NCBI GenBank assembly: GCA_023415035.1
Contig: JAEZLX010000186.1
Coordinates: 1 to 33,387, forward strand
Direction: 5' to 3'
Source of the DNA: Pseudomonadota bacterium
GTDB lineage: Bacteria; Pseudomonadota; Gammaproteobacteria; Burkholderiales; Burkholderiaceae_C
Length of the DNA stretch: 33,387 bases
Below, one piece after another: positions 16,037 through 26,614 of this stretch (positions are counted from its first letter, which is position 1; each line of letters opens with the position of its first letter). Under the pieces are notes generated by a model. It worked only from the letters and a program-made list of their open reading frames with translations, was not told the origin of the DNA and did not search any database. Position numbers and translations under genes: made by a program.

Positions 16037-17221
16037 GTGGACAACACTTTCCAAAGCGGCTGGCGTTCGGTCATCCGGCGCGAATGGCACCGGCTGCGCC
16101 GCGACCCCAGGGACCTGGGCATGCTCACCTGGATCCCGCTCGTGACCTGCCTCTTCATCTGGTGGATTTTCTCGACCGGTGTCGCGCGCGATCTGCCGGT
16201 TGTCGTGATGGACCAGGACCAAAGCAGCCTGTCGCGCTCGCTGCTGCGTTTCGTTGACGCCTCGCCCGGCGTCAGGGTGGCCGCCACCGCGAAAAACGAA
16301 GCCGAGGCCATGGCATTGATGCGAGAGCGCAAGGTTTATGGCCTGTTGATCGTGCCGGCGGATTTCCAGAAAAATCTTCAAGCCGGGCGCTCGGCCACCG
16401 TGTCCTGGTTCTACAACGGCCAGTACTCGGTACACGCCGGCACCCTCACTCGCGAGATCCGCACCGTGGTCTCCACCTTGAGCGCGGGCATCGAGATCAC
16501 TGCCCGCACGAAGCGCGGCGCCTCGCCGGCGCAGGCCGCAGAGCAGTTCGAACCGATCCGTTTGCGCCTGAACACCTTGTTCAACGAGAACACCAACTAC
16601 GAATCCTTCCTGGTTCTGGCCTTGATCCCTGCCGTACTGCAGATCTTCGCAGCGCTGGCCCCTGTCACCGCCGTGGGACACGAGCTGCGCGCCGGCAGTG
16701 TGCCGCAATGGCTGCAGAGCGCGGGCGGGCGCTGGCCGGTCGCCGTGGGCGGCAAGCTGGTCATCCCGGCTGCGGCATTCGCCCTTCACGCGAGCTTGTT
16801 TCTTGTCTTCATGGGCGCCGTGCGAGGTTGGACCATCGAAGGCAGCGGAACCATGATCGTGATCGGCCTGCTGCTCATGATCGCCGCCTATCTCGGACTG
16901 GGGTTACTGATGATCGCGGTGGCGCTGGGACTGCGCAACGCCCTGTCGGTCGCGGCCTTCGTTACGGCACCGGCATTCGCCTTCTCGGGCCAGGGCTTTC
17001 CCCTGGACGCCATGCCCCCACTGGCCCGCGCCTGGGCCGAAGTGCTGCCGCTCACCCATTACCTGCAACTCCAGGGCCAGCACTCGCTGGCCGGGGCGCC
17101 CTGGCGCTACGGCGTGGTCCATGCCCTGGTGCTGCTGGGCTTTGCGCTGGTGTGCGGCGGCACCGGCTTGTGGCTGCTGCAGCGTCGGGCCCCTCGGCCA
17201 ACAGCATGGGGACGGACATGA
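16037..17221 (+). CDS. ABC-2 type permease, first of tandem pair
   Basis: The product is 394 residues from GTG 16037 (VDNTFQSGW); an earlier in-frame GTG at 16007 would overlap hlyD. Topology: one N-terminal membrane segment (MLTWIPLVTCLFIWWIF), a large external domain of about 190 residues starting LPVVVMDQDQSSLSRSL, then five or six membrane segments from about residue 190 (FLVLALIPAVLQIFAAL onward). This is the YhhJ/YbhS-like ABC-2 family, whose members normally depend on a separate ATPase subunit; none is encoded here. The last bases overlap the next permease (ATGA). Sequence features shared with the following gene (DQD.S..SR, a VSTLSAGIE-like motif, LFN) show they are paralogues. Confidence 0.9.
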   Translation: MDNTFQSGWRSVIRREWHRLRRDPRDLGMLTWIPLVTCLFIWWIFSTGVARDLPVVVMDQDQSSLSRSLLRFVDASPGVRVAATAKNEAEAMALMRERKVYGLLIVPADFQKNLQAGRSATVSWFYNGQYSVHAGTLTREIRTVVSTLSAGIEITARTKRGASPAQAAEQFEPIRLRLNTLFNENTNYESFLVLALIPAVLQIFAALAPVTAVGHELRAGSVPQWLQSAGGRWPVAVGGKLVIPAAAFALHASLFLVFMGAVRGWTIEGSGTMIVIGLLLMIAAYLGLGLLMIAVALGLRNALSVAAFVTAPAFAFSGQGFPLDAMPPLARAWAEVLPLTHYLQLQGQHSLAGAPWRYGVVHALVLLGFALVCGGTGLWLLQRRAPRPTAWGRT

Positions 17222-18381
17222 CCGCCCCCTTTCTGTCGCGCATGCTTGTCAGCTTCACCGCCACCTGGCGTGCGATGCTGGGTGACGTTGACGCGATCCT
17301 GCTGCTGTTCGTTGCAGGCGTCATCTATTCGTTCTTCTATCCGCTCCCCTATTCGCGCGAGAGCGTGCAACAAGTGCCGGTGGCGGTGGTTGACCAGGAC
17401 ATGAGCGCCATGTCGCGCCAGATCACGCGCTACGCCGCAGTCCACCCCGCTGTCGATGTTCGCCTGGTCACGCCCGATCTGCGCGAAGCCCAGGATCTGC
17501 TCTGGAAAAACGAGATCGCCGGCGTACTCACCATCCCCACGGGCCTGCAGGGCCAGGTGCTGGGCGGACGCCAGGCCGAGGTTGAAATCAGTGGCAACGG
17601 CGTCTACATGATGATGAACAAGGTCGCCCTCAACGGTTTAGCCGAAGCAGTAGGCACCGTGTCGGCCGGCATCGAACTCAAGCGCCTGGCGGCCACCACG
17701 CCATCAACGGCACAAACGCTGGAAGAACGCCAGCCTGTGAACGTCAATGCGGTTGCGCTGTTCAACGTGCGCGAAGGATATGGCGCGTCATTGGTGCCCG
17801 GCGTTGCGGTTTTGATCGTGCAACAGACCCTGCTGCTCGCCATTGCCTTGATGTTTGGCACCTGGCGCGAACGCAACACCCTGCCCGTGGAACGCAGCGT
17901 GGAGGGATTCTTCGGCATGCTGCTGGCCTTTGCCCTGGTGGCCTTTGTCAATTGCCTGTACTTCTTTGGCTTTGTGCTGTGGTGGCAGGACTATCCTCGC
18001 GCCGGCAACTTCGGCGGGCTCCTGCTGTTCTCCGCACTTTATGCCCTGTGCGTGGCAGCCGTCGGCATGCTGATCGGCACCTGGTTCCGGACACGCGAAC
18101 GCGGCGTGCAGCTGCTCTTGTGCACCGCCATGCCCTTCATGTTTCTCACCGGCCTGAACTGGCCAGTGGATGCCATGCCCACCGCCGTGCAAGTGCTGCG
18201 CTGGCTCGCGCCCTCTACCGCAGGGGTAGAAGGTTTCATTGCCCTCAACCAGCTCGGCGCCAGCCTGTACCAGGTCGCTCGCGAGGCGGCCGCGCTCGGC
18301 ATCCTGTTCCTGGCGGCGTCGGGACTGGGCTTGTGGCGCTGGTGTTCCATGCCGTTCGGAACCACGGCGTCATCAGAATAG
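17218..18381 (+). CDS. ABC-2 type permease, second of tandem pair
   Basis: The product is 387 residues from ATG 17218, overlapping the preceding stop; GGGGACGG upstream can serve as ribosome site. ATG 17206 in the same frame is an alternative. It has the same plan as the first permease: membrane segment (AILLLFVAGVIYSFFYPL), external domain beginning VPVAVVDQDMSAMSRQ and containing VGTVSAGIEL and VALFNVREGYG, then a membrane block from about residue 195. With the adaptor and the TolC-like protein it would complete an inner-to-outer membrane export route. The substrate is unknown; ABC-2 systems with HlyD partners often export drugs or hydrophobic compounds. No ATPase gene follows; rpoH is next. 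Confidence 0.9.
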   Translation: MTAPFLSRMLVSFTATWRAMLGDVDAILLLFVAGVIYSFFYPLPYSRESVQQVPVAVVDQDMSAMSRQITRYAAVHPAVDVRLVTPDLREAQDLLWKNEIAGVLTIPTGLQGQVLGGRQAEVEISGNGVYMMMNKVALNGLAEAVGTVSAGIELKRLAATTPSTAQTLEERQPVNVNAVALFNVREGYGASLVPGVAVLIVQQTLLLAIALMFGTWRERNTLPVERSVEGFFGMLLAFALVAFVNCLYFFGFVLWWQDYPRAGNFGGLLLFSALYALCVAAVGMLIGTWFRTRERGVQLLLCTAMPFMFLTGLNWPVDAMPTAVQVLRWLAPSTAGVEGFIALNQLGASLYQVAREAAALGILFLAASGLGLWRWCSMPFGTTASSE

Positions 18382-18402
18382 TCAGGACTCCAAGACGGCC
18401 CG

Positions 18403-18447
18403 GTCGGGCGGCAATTCCGGGGGTGGGAAATCAAGTCCCGGCCCGAC
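18403..18447. repeat. Imperfect inverted repeat between permease and rpoH
   Basis: GTCGGG (18403-18408) pairs with CCCGAC (18442-18447), and inside it CCGGG (18417-18421) pairs with CCCGG (18437-18441), with a one-sided bulge. An A-run follows on the plus strand rather than a T-run, so it is not a canonical terminator for the permease operon. It may still be a stabilising 3' structure. Confidence 0.3.
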
Positions 18448-18479
18448 AAAAAACCCACAGACCGTGCGGAACTTCTTTG

Positions 18480-18506
18480 TTAGCACTCCATCCCAGAGAG
18501 TGCTAA
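18480..18506 (+). promoter_or_regulatory. Perfect CIRCE element (HrcA operator) upstream of rpoH
   Basis: TTAGCACTC (18480-18488), nine spacer bases and GAGTGCTAA (18498-18506) match the CIRCE consensus at every position of both arms. HrcA binds CIRCE and represses heat-shock genes such as groESL and dnaKJ. Possible -35/-10 elements (TTAGCA at 18480 and TAATAT at 18504, 18 bp apart) overlap the operator, as expected for repression. The rpoH start codon is 26 nt downstream. Confidence 0.93.
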
Positions 18507-18531
18507 TATTCCAGATCAGGAGGCACAGTAC

Positions 18532-19494
18532 ATGTCCATGACGCTTGCAAACCCCATCACCACCCCCGGCGCCGGCACCCTGGCCCTGGCAGGCGGCGTG
18601 GCGGGGCGCTCGCTCACCCTGCCCCCGCTGGGCAATCTGGACGCCTACATTTCGGCCGTCAACCGCATCCCCCTGCTCACGCAGGAAGAGGAGCGTGATG
18701 CCGCGCGCCGCCTGCGTGACCACAACGATCTGGAAGCGGCCAGCAAGCTGGTGATGTCGCACCTGCGGCTGGTGGTCTCGATCTCGCGCCAGTACCTGGG
18801 TTACGGCCTGCCCCACGGCGACCTGATCCAGGAAGGCAACATCGGCCTGATGAAGGCGGTCAAGCGTTTCGACCCCGACCAGGGCGTGCGCCTGGTCAGC
18901 TACGCCATCCACTGGATCAAGGCCGAAATCCACGAATACATCCTGAAAAACTGGCGCATGGTCAAGGTGGCCACCACCAAGGCCCAGCGCAAGCTGTTTT
19001 TCAATCTGCGCAGCCTCAAGCAGGGCTTCCGCGCCGGCGCCGCCGATGGCGATACCCACCGCGAGGCGCTGTCCGACGGCGAAATCGAGGTGGTGGCCCG
19101 TGACCTGAATGTCAAGCCCGAGGAAGTGCGCGAGATGGAAACGCGCATGGCCGGTGGCGATGTGGTGCTGGATCCCGCACCATCGGGCGACGGCGAAGAG
19201 GCCTTCGGCCCGATTGCCTATCTGGCCGACGCCAGCCACGAGCCGACCATGGTGCTGGAATCGGTCCAGCGTGACCACCTGGCCACCGAAGGCATCGCCC
19301 AGGCGCTGGAAGAGCTGGACGAGCGTTCGCGCCGTATCGTGACCGAGCGCTGGCTCAAGGTCAACGACGACGGCTCGGGCGGCAAGACGCTGCATGAGCT
19401 GGCCGCCGAATACGGCGTGAGTGCCGAGCGTATCCGCCAGATCGAGGCGGCGGCCATGAAGAAAATGCGCAAGACGCTGGCCGCCTTCGCCTGA
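18532..19494 (+). CDS. rpoH: RNA polymerase heat-shock sigma factor sigma-32
   Basis: RpoH directs RNA polymerase to heat-shock promoters. The 320-residue product has sigma regions in order: a 1.2-type LDAYISAVNRIPLLTQEEER, region 2 with LVVSISRQYLGYGLPHGDLIQEGNIGLMKAVKRFDP and SYAIHWIKAEIHEYILKNW, the RpoH-box signature QRKLFFNLR, region 3, and the region 4 helix-turn-helix HELAAEYGVSAERIRQIEAAAMKKMR. It is longer than E. coli RpoH (284), with about 20 extra N-terminal residues and a longer 3-4 linker. AGGAGG at 18518-18523 precedes ATG 18532; ATG 18538 is an alternative. Control by HrcA is suggested by the CIRCE element just upstream. Confidence 0.97.
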   Translation: MSMTLANPITTPGAGTLALAGGVAGRSLTLPPLGNLDAYISAVNRIPLLTQEEERDAARRLRDHNDLEAASKLVMSHLRLVVSISRQYLGYGLPHGDLIQEGNIGLMKAVKRFDPDQGVRLVSYAIHWIKAEIHEYILKNWRMVKVATTKAQRKLFFNLRSLKQGFRAGAADGDTHREALSDGEIEVVARDLNVKPEEVREMETRMAGGDVVLDPAPSGDGEEAFGPIAYLADASHEPTMVLESVQRDHLATEGIAQALEELDERSRRIVTERWLKVNDDGSGGKTLHELAAEYGVSAERIRQIEAAAMKKMRKTLAAFA

Positions 19495-19572
19495 CCAGCT
19501 CAAATCCGCCACTGTCGCGTGGACGCCGCAGAGTCGCGCATTTTGTAACAAATAGGGCAAAAGGCGCCGAAA

Positions 19573-21387
19573 ATGGCGCCCATGCTCCCATCGTGCGCCG
19601 CTGAAGGAACTGCGGCCGACCTGCGACCAACCCCGAGGAGTTGGCAGGGTCGGTGTTTGCTGCTCTTGCTGGCGCTGGTCTGGCTGATGCCGGCCGCGTT
19701 CGCGCAGGCGGAAGAAGACCCCGCCATTCTTGTCCCGCCGGGGCCCATCGAGCTGCGTGGCGAGAACCTGACCGTCCCGCTGGCAGACCGGAGCATGTAC
19801 TGGGTGGATCGGGGTGGCGAGCTCGGCATTGATGACATCGAAGCCAGCCAGCACACGCTTCCCTGGGCCATCCGGCACGAGGGCAACATCACTGCCCTGG
19901 GCGAACAGGACGCCCTATGGATCCAGTTTGATGCCTGGGTGCGCGACACCGCGTCTCACTGGGAACTGGAGTTGTCCAGGACCGGCACCGACCTGGCCGT
20001 CCTGTACTACCGGGGCCCGGACGGCGCCTGGCATCGCCAGCAGGCCGGCGACCGCCTGCCGGTGAGCCAGTGGCATGCGCGCGACCGCTTCCCGGTTTTC
20101 ACCCTGGATGCCTCCACTGGCAAACCGCAGCGGTACTGGCTGCGCATCGAGCACGCCCGTGTACCCTACGCGGCCGAGCTGTACATCCACGCGCACGGCA
20201 AACTGCGGGAGCACCGCATCCTGGAGCACTTCCTGCTGGGCGGATACTTCGGACTGGCACTGCTGCTGGTGCTCACGGCCCTTTTCAACGGGATCGTATT
20301 CCGGGACAAGTCCTTCCTCGCCTACGCCATCTACACGGGTCTGATGGCCTTCACCATGTCGGTCGGCCTGGGTGTGGCCGGGCAGATGCTATGGCCCGGG
20401 CATGCCGGCTGGGGTGGTCAGGCCGAGTTCCTGCTGCTGCCCGTCACGGGCATGGCCGGCCTGCTGTTCATCCGCGAAGTCTTCCAGTCGCGCCGCATCC
20501 ACCGCCGGCTGGATCATGCCGTGATCTTCACGGCGATGATCTGGTGTGTCACCGTTGCCTGGGACCAGCTGCTGCCCAGCGTGGCCAGCTTGCGCGCCAT
20601 CAGCATCGTCGGCGGGCTTGTCATGGCACTCACGGCCGTCATCCTCGCCGTGGCCTGGCGCACGGGCGAGCACTGGGCACGCTGGGTGGTACTCGGGTTC
20701 GTGCCGGTTCTCCTTGGGGGCATGACGCCGGTGCTGCGCAACTTCCACCTGCTCTCGGCCGGCTTTCTCTCGCAGTACGGGCTCGTGGCGGCGGCGGCGC
20801 TTGAGGCGCCGATCCTGCTCTACGGCCTGATGAAGCGCTCGTCGATGCAGCACGAGGCCCAGGCGCGGGCACGCGCGCTCGAACTGACCGAGCCCCTCAC
20901 CGGCCTGACGAACCGCCACAACTGCATCCTGCGTCTGCATGACAGCCTGGTGCGCGCGCAACGCTACCACCACCAAAGCGCCCTGCTGGTGATCAATCTC
21001 GACAACCACGACTGGTTTCAGGAAAAACACGGGCGCGAGGTCGCTGACCGAGCCCTGGTGCTGACCGGCTCACTGCTGCGCTCGGTGGCGCGAGATGTGG
21101 ACACGGCTGCCCGCATCGACGACCAGACGTTCGCACTGCTGATGGAAGGCCCGGTGCGAGGCCCCGAAGCGGTATCGGCCGCCACCGCCATCCTGGCCGG
21201 CGGCCTGCGCCCCTCGCCACAGTTGCCGGTGGGCGCTGCCCTGCGCTACAAGATTGTCGTTGCCCTGCTGCCCGACCCGTCCATCGACGTGCTCATGGAC
21301 GCGCAGCAGCACCTGGCGTGGCTGCACGACGAGGCCAACGCGCTGCACTGGGACAAGCAGCGGAACATCGCGACAGTCAACTTCTGA
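19573..21387 (+). CDS. 7TM-DISM sensor with degenerate GGDEF domain
   Basis: The protein has 604 residues. A signal peptide (LLLLLALVWLMPAAFAQA, about 29-46) is followed by an extracytoplasmic beta domain of 7TMR-DISMED2 type (about 60-215, with DALWIQFDAWVRD and RYWLRIEHARVPYAAELYI). Next come seven hydrophobic segments (about 220-415), beginning FLLGGYFGLALLLVLTALFNGIVFRDKSFLAYA, written here as the residues near 218-250. The C-terminal domain starts with TEPLTGLTNR (about 439), the usual lead-in of diguanylate cyclases, but the GGDEF signature is replaced by DDQTF (516-520). Cyclase activity is therefore unlikely; it may bind a ligand or partner. It lies 78 bp after rpoH; co-regulation is not evident. 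Confidence 0.87.
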   Translation: MAPMLPSCAAEGTAADLRPTPRSWQGRCLLLLLALVWLMPAAFAQAEEDPAILVPPGPIELRGENLTVPLADRSMYWVDRGGELGIDDIEASQHTLPWAIRHEGNITALGEQDALWIQFDAWVRDTASHWELELSRTGTDLAVLYYRGPDGAWHRQQAGDRLPVSQWHARDRFPVFTLDASTGKPQRYWLRIEHARVPYAAELYIHAHGKLREHRILEHFLLGGYFGLALLLVLTALFNGIVFRDKSFLAYAIYTGLMAFTMSVGLGVAGQMLWPGHAGWGGQAEFLLLPVTGMAGLLFIREVFQSRRIHRRLDHAVIFTAMIWCVTVAWDQLLPSVASLRAISIVGGLVMALTAVILAVAWRTGEHWARWVVLGFVPVLLGGMTPVLRNFHLLSAGFLSQYGLVAAAALEAPILLYGLMKRSSMQHEAQARARALELTEPLTGLTNRHNCILRLHDSLVRAQRYHHQSALLVINLDNHDWFQEKHGREVADRALVLTGSLLRSVARDVDTAARIDDQTFALLMEGPVRGPEAVSAATAILAGGLRPSPQLPVGAALRYKIVVALLPDPSIDVLMDAQQHLAWLHDEANALHWDKQRNIATVNF

Positions 21388-21426
21388 CCGTCGCGCGTAT
21401 CGGCGCCACGGAAGGCTGTGCCGGAA

Positions 21427-22977
<1,551 letters not shown>

Positions 22978-22986
22978 GATCGGAAG

Positions 22987-23022
22987 AAAAAAACGGGCTG
23001 CGCCCGGACAGGCGCAACCCGT
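22987..23022 (-). terminator. Rho-independent terminator of the liv operon, abutting lysS
   Basis: On the minus strand, ACGGGTTGCGCC pairs with GGCGCAGCCCGT (plus 23011-23022 and 22993-23004) with a 6-nt loop and one G-T pair, followed by a run of T (22987-22993). It lies 21 nt after the livF stop and ends only about 9 nt before the lysS start codon. Confidence 0.9.
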
Positions 23023-23043
23023 TATTGTAGTTTCCGGACGAAA

Positions 23044-23760
23044 TCAGTGCCCCAGGTAGGCTTCCCGCACCCTCGGATCGACCAGCAGCTCCTTGCCCGT
23101 GCCGGTCATGGTGATCTCGCCCGAATCCATCACGTAGCCGCGGTCGGCGATCTGCAGTGCGCGCTGGGCGTTCTGCTCCACCAGCAGGATGGTCACGCCC
23201 TGCGAGGACACGTCGCGCACGACCTCGAAGATCTTGTCCACCATGATGGGCGACAGGCCCATGGACGGCTCGTCCAGCAGCAGCAGCTTGGGGTGGCACA
23301 TGAGCGCGCGAGCCATGGCAAGCATCTGCTGCTCGCCCCCCGACATCGTGCCCGCGAGCTGGTCCTTGCGTTCCTTCAGGCGGGGAAAGATGCTGAACAT
23401 GCGTTCGATGTCGTTGTCGATGCCCTTCTTGTCCGAGCGGATGTAGGCGCCCATCAGCAGGTTTTCCGTGATGGTCATGCGGGTGAAGATACCGCGTCCC
23501 TCGGGCACCATGGCCAGCCCCTGCTTGACCAGGTCCCATGCCCCGCGGCCCTTGGTGTCCTGCCCCTGGTATTCGATCGTGCCGCCCTCGATGGCGAGCG
23601 AGCCGGTGATGGCCTTCATGGTGGTGGTCTTGCCGGCGCCGTTGGAGCCGATGAGGGTGATCAGTTCGCCCTCGCGCACTTCCATGTCGATGCCCTTGAC
23701 GGCCTTGATGCCGCCGTAGGAGACCTTCAGACCGCTGACTTTGAGTAGTGTGTTTGCCAT
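23044..23760 (-). CDS. livF: Branched-chain amino acid ABC transporter ATPase LivF
   Basis: This is the second ATPase subunit of a LIV-type importer, 238 residues from ATG 23760 (MANTLLKV); an ATG at 23772 would add four. Walker A is GSNGAGKTT, the signature is MSGGEQQM (the LivF form of LSGGQ), Walker B is LLLLDEPSMGL and the switch His is replaced as in the family (VEQNAQRAL). The LivF-specific GLAMVPEGRGIFTRMTI is present. It is 18 nt downstream of livG and last in the livH-livM-livG-livF operon. The substrate class is inferred from the family, which also transports amides and aromatic amino acids. Confidence 0.95.
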   Translation of the reverse strand: MANTLLKVSGLKVSYGGIKAVKGIDMEVREGELITLIGSNGAGKTTTMKAITGSLAIEGGTIEYQGQDTKGRGAWDLVKQGLAMVPEGRGIFTRMTITENLLMGAYIRSDKKGIDNDIERMFSIFPRLKERKDQLAGTMSGGEQQMLAMARALMCHPKLLLLDEPSMGLSPIMVDKIFEVVRDVSSQGVTILLVEQNAQRALQIADRGYVMDSGEITMTGTGKELLVDPRVREAYLGH

Positions 23761-23778
23761 GTTCCTGTCCATCCTCGC

Positions 23779-24549
<771 letters not shown>

Positions 24550-24568
24550 GGTGATGGTGTCCTCTTGC

Positions 24569-25666
24569 TCACTTGGCCAGGGATTTGCCGTGCTCCGGTG
24601 CGGGCCACAGGCCCTTCGGACGCAGCAGCATCACCACCACCATGGCCAGCGCGATCAGCAGCTGGCGCAGGATCTCCGGCCCCAGGCGGCCACCGGTCAT
24701 CTCGGTCAGCGGACCGGCCACGTGGCGCAGCACTTCGGGCAGACCGGCCAGCATCAGCGCCCCCAGGATCACGCCCGGGATGTGGCCGATACCGCCGAGA
24801 ACCACCATCGCCACCACCATCACCGACTCCATCAGAGCGAAGGACTCGGGTGAAACGAAACGCTGGAACGACGCAAACAGCACGCCGGAGACACCACCGA
24901 AGGTGGCGCCCATGCCGAAGGCCAGGAGCTTGAGGTTGCGGGTGTTCAGGCCCATCGCCTTGGCTGCGACCTCGTCCTCGCGCACCGCCATCCAGGCGCG
25001 GCCGATGCGCGAGTCCTGCAGACGGTAGGAAACGATGATCGTCAGGATAACGAAGAACAGGAACAGGTAGTAGTAGAGCGTGACCGGCTGGATGGTGTAA
25101 CTCCAGTCGCCGATCTCCAGCGTGTGGCGCCGGCCCATGTTGAAGCCGAAGACGGACAGCGCATCGATCTGGCTCAGGCCCTTCGGACCGTTGGTGATGT
25201 TGATCGGACGGTCGAGGTTGAGCAGGAAGATGCGGATGATCTCGCCGAAGCCCAGCGTGACGATGGCCAGGTAGTCACCGCGCAGCTTGAGCGTGGGCGC
25301 GCCCAGAACCATGCCGACAATGCCGGCCAGCGCCGCCGCCACGATCATCACGAGCCAGATGTTGACGTGCAGCCCGTTGGGGAACATCGCCTTGATGGCA
25401 GGGAAGGTGTCGGCCAGGTGCGGCGAGGCCAGCAGGCCATAGAGGTAGGCACCGACCGCGAAGAACGCGATGTAGCCCAGGTCGAGCAGGCCGGCGTAGC
25501 CGACCACGATGTTCAGGCCGAGGGCCAGCAGCACGTACAGCAGCGCGATGTCGACGATGCGCGCCCACGAGTTGCTGCCGGTCGCCTGCAGGAGGATGGG
25601 CAGCGCCAGCAGCGCCACCACGGCGATGGCGTAGCCGATGTATTTGCCGATGTTGGAATTCGTCAT
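24569..25666 (-). CDS. livM: Branched-chain amino acid ABC transporter permease LivM
   Basis: The product has 365 residues and about ten hydrophobic segments. LivM signatures are LALGLNIVVGYAGLLDLGYIAFFAVGAYLY-like sequence at about 47-76, GAPTLKLRGDYLAIVTLGFGEIIRI at about 122-146, and the ATPase-coupling region SRIGRAWMAVREDEVAAKAMGLN. A strong GGAGGAG ribosome site precedes the ATG and overlaps the end of livH. The C-terminus ends in a short charged tail (PAPEHGKSLAK). Confidence 0.96.
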   Translation of the reverse strand: MTNSNIGKYIGYAIAVVALLALPILLQATGSNSWARIVDIALLYVLLALGLNIVVGYAGLLDLGYIAFFAVGAYLYGLLASPHLADTFPAIKAMFPNGLHVNIWLVMIVAAALAGIVGMVLGAPTLKLRGDYLAIVTLGFGEIIRIFLLNLDRPINITNGPKGLSQIDALSVFGFNMGRRHTLEIGDWSYTIQPVTLYYYLFLFFVILTIIVSYRLQDSRIGRAWMAVREDEVAAKAMGLNTRNLKLLAFGMGATFGGVSGVLFASFQRFVSPESFALMESVMVVAMVVLGGIGHIPGVILGALMLAGLPEVLRHVAGPLTEMTGGRLGPEILRQLLIALAMVVVMLLRPKGLWPAPEHGKSLAK

Positions 25667-25684
25667 GATGCAGCTCCTCCGGTC

Positions 25685-26614
25685 TCAGGCGCGATCGGCC
25701 ACACGCTCGCCCAGCAGGCCCGACGGACGCAGGGTCAGCACCAGCGCCAGCACCACGAAGGCAAAGATGTCCACGTACTGGCTGCCCAGGAAGCCGCCGG
25801 TGAGGGCACCGAGGTAGCCGGCACCCAGCGCCTCGATCAGCCCCAGCGCGACACCGCCCACGACCGCACCGGCCAGGTTGCCGATGCCGCCCATGACGGC
25901 CGCCACGAAAGCCTTGAGCCCCGGCATGAAGCCCATGGCGTGCTGCACGGTGCCGTAGTTGGACGCCCACATCACGCCGGCGATGGCGGCCAGCATGGCG
26001 CCGATGATGAAGGTGGCCGAGATGACCACGTCGGGCTTGATGCCCATGAGGGCGGCCACGCGCGGGTTTTCCGCCGTGGCCCGCATCGCACGCCCCAGGT
26101 TGGTGCGGTTGACCAGCCACATCAGCAAGGCCAGCGTGATCACGGTTGTCGCCAGGATGGTGATCTGCGTGACCGAGATGACCGCGCCACCAATGTGGAT
26201 CGGCTCACGAGACAGCATCGAAGGATACGGCTTGGGGTTGGGCTTCCAGATGATCATGGCCATCGTCTGCAGCAACAGCGACATCCCGATGGCGGTGATC
26301 AGCGGCGCCAGCCGTGGCGAGTTGCGCAGCGGCCGGTAGGCCAGTTTCTCGATCGTGAAGTTCAGAGCTGCGCACACGACCATCGCGATCAGTGTGGCCA
26401 TGGCAAGGATGGCCCATCCGGGCATGCCCACCGAGGCATCAAGCATGGCCCGGATGATGGTCCAGCTGGTCAGCGCGCCGACCATGAGCACATCCCCGTG
26501 CGCGAAGTTGATGAGTCCGATGATGCCGTACACCATGGTGTACCCCAGCGCCACCAACGCATACATGCTGCCCAGGACCAGACCGTTGATGATCTGCTGT
26601 AGCAAGACGTCCAT
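25685..26614 (-). CDS. livH: Branched-chain amino acid ABC transporter permease LivH
   Basis: This 309-residue inner-membrane permease is the first gene of the liv operon. Typical sequence: QQIINGLVLGSMYALVALGY near the N-terminus, GIIGLINFAHGDVLMVGA, and the coupling segment NLGRAMRATAENPRVAALMGI. The start is ATG 26614 with GGAG about 8 nt upstream; the open frame extends 16 codons further without support. No periplasmic binding protein gene (livJ/livK) lies in the operon or elsewhere in the window, so the importer must use one encoded elsewhere. Confidence 0.96.
   Translation of the reverse strand: MDVLLQQIINGLVLGSMYALVALGYTMVYGIIGLINFAHGDVLMVGALTSWTIIRAMLDASVGMPGWAILAMATLIAMVVCAALNFTIEKLAYRPLRNSPRLAPLITAIGMSLLLQTMAMIIWKPNPKPYPSMLSREPIHIGGAVISVTQITILATTVITLALLMWLVNRTNLGRAMRATAENPRVAALMGIKPDVVISATFIIGAMLAAIAGVMWASNYGTVQHAMGFMPGLKAFVAAVMGGIGNLAGAVVGGVALGLIEALGAGYLGALTGGFLGSQYVDIFAFVVLALVLTLRPSGLLGERVADRA

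Noticed and set aside
18403..18447. Terminator of the permease operon
   Set aside because: The stem is followed by A residues, not T, on the plus strand, and it has a large one-sided bulge; I list it only as an inverted repeat.
25124..26602. Long plus-strand frame opposite livM/livH, rich in His, Asp, Gln and Arg
   Set aside because: It is the antisense of membrane-protein coding sequence; its odd composition is explained by the complementary codons.
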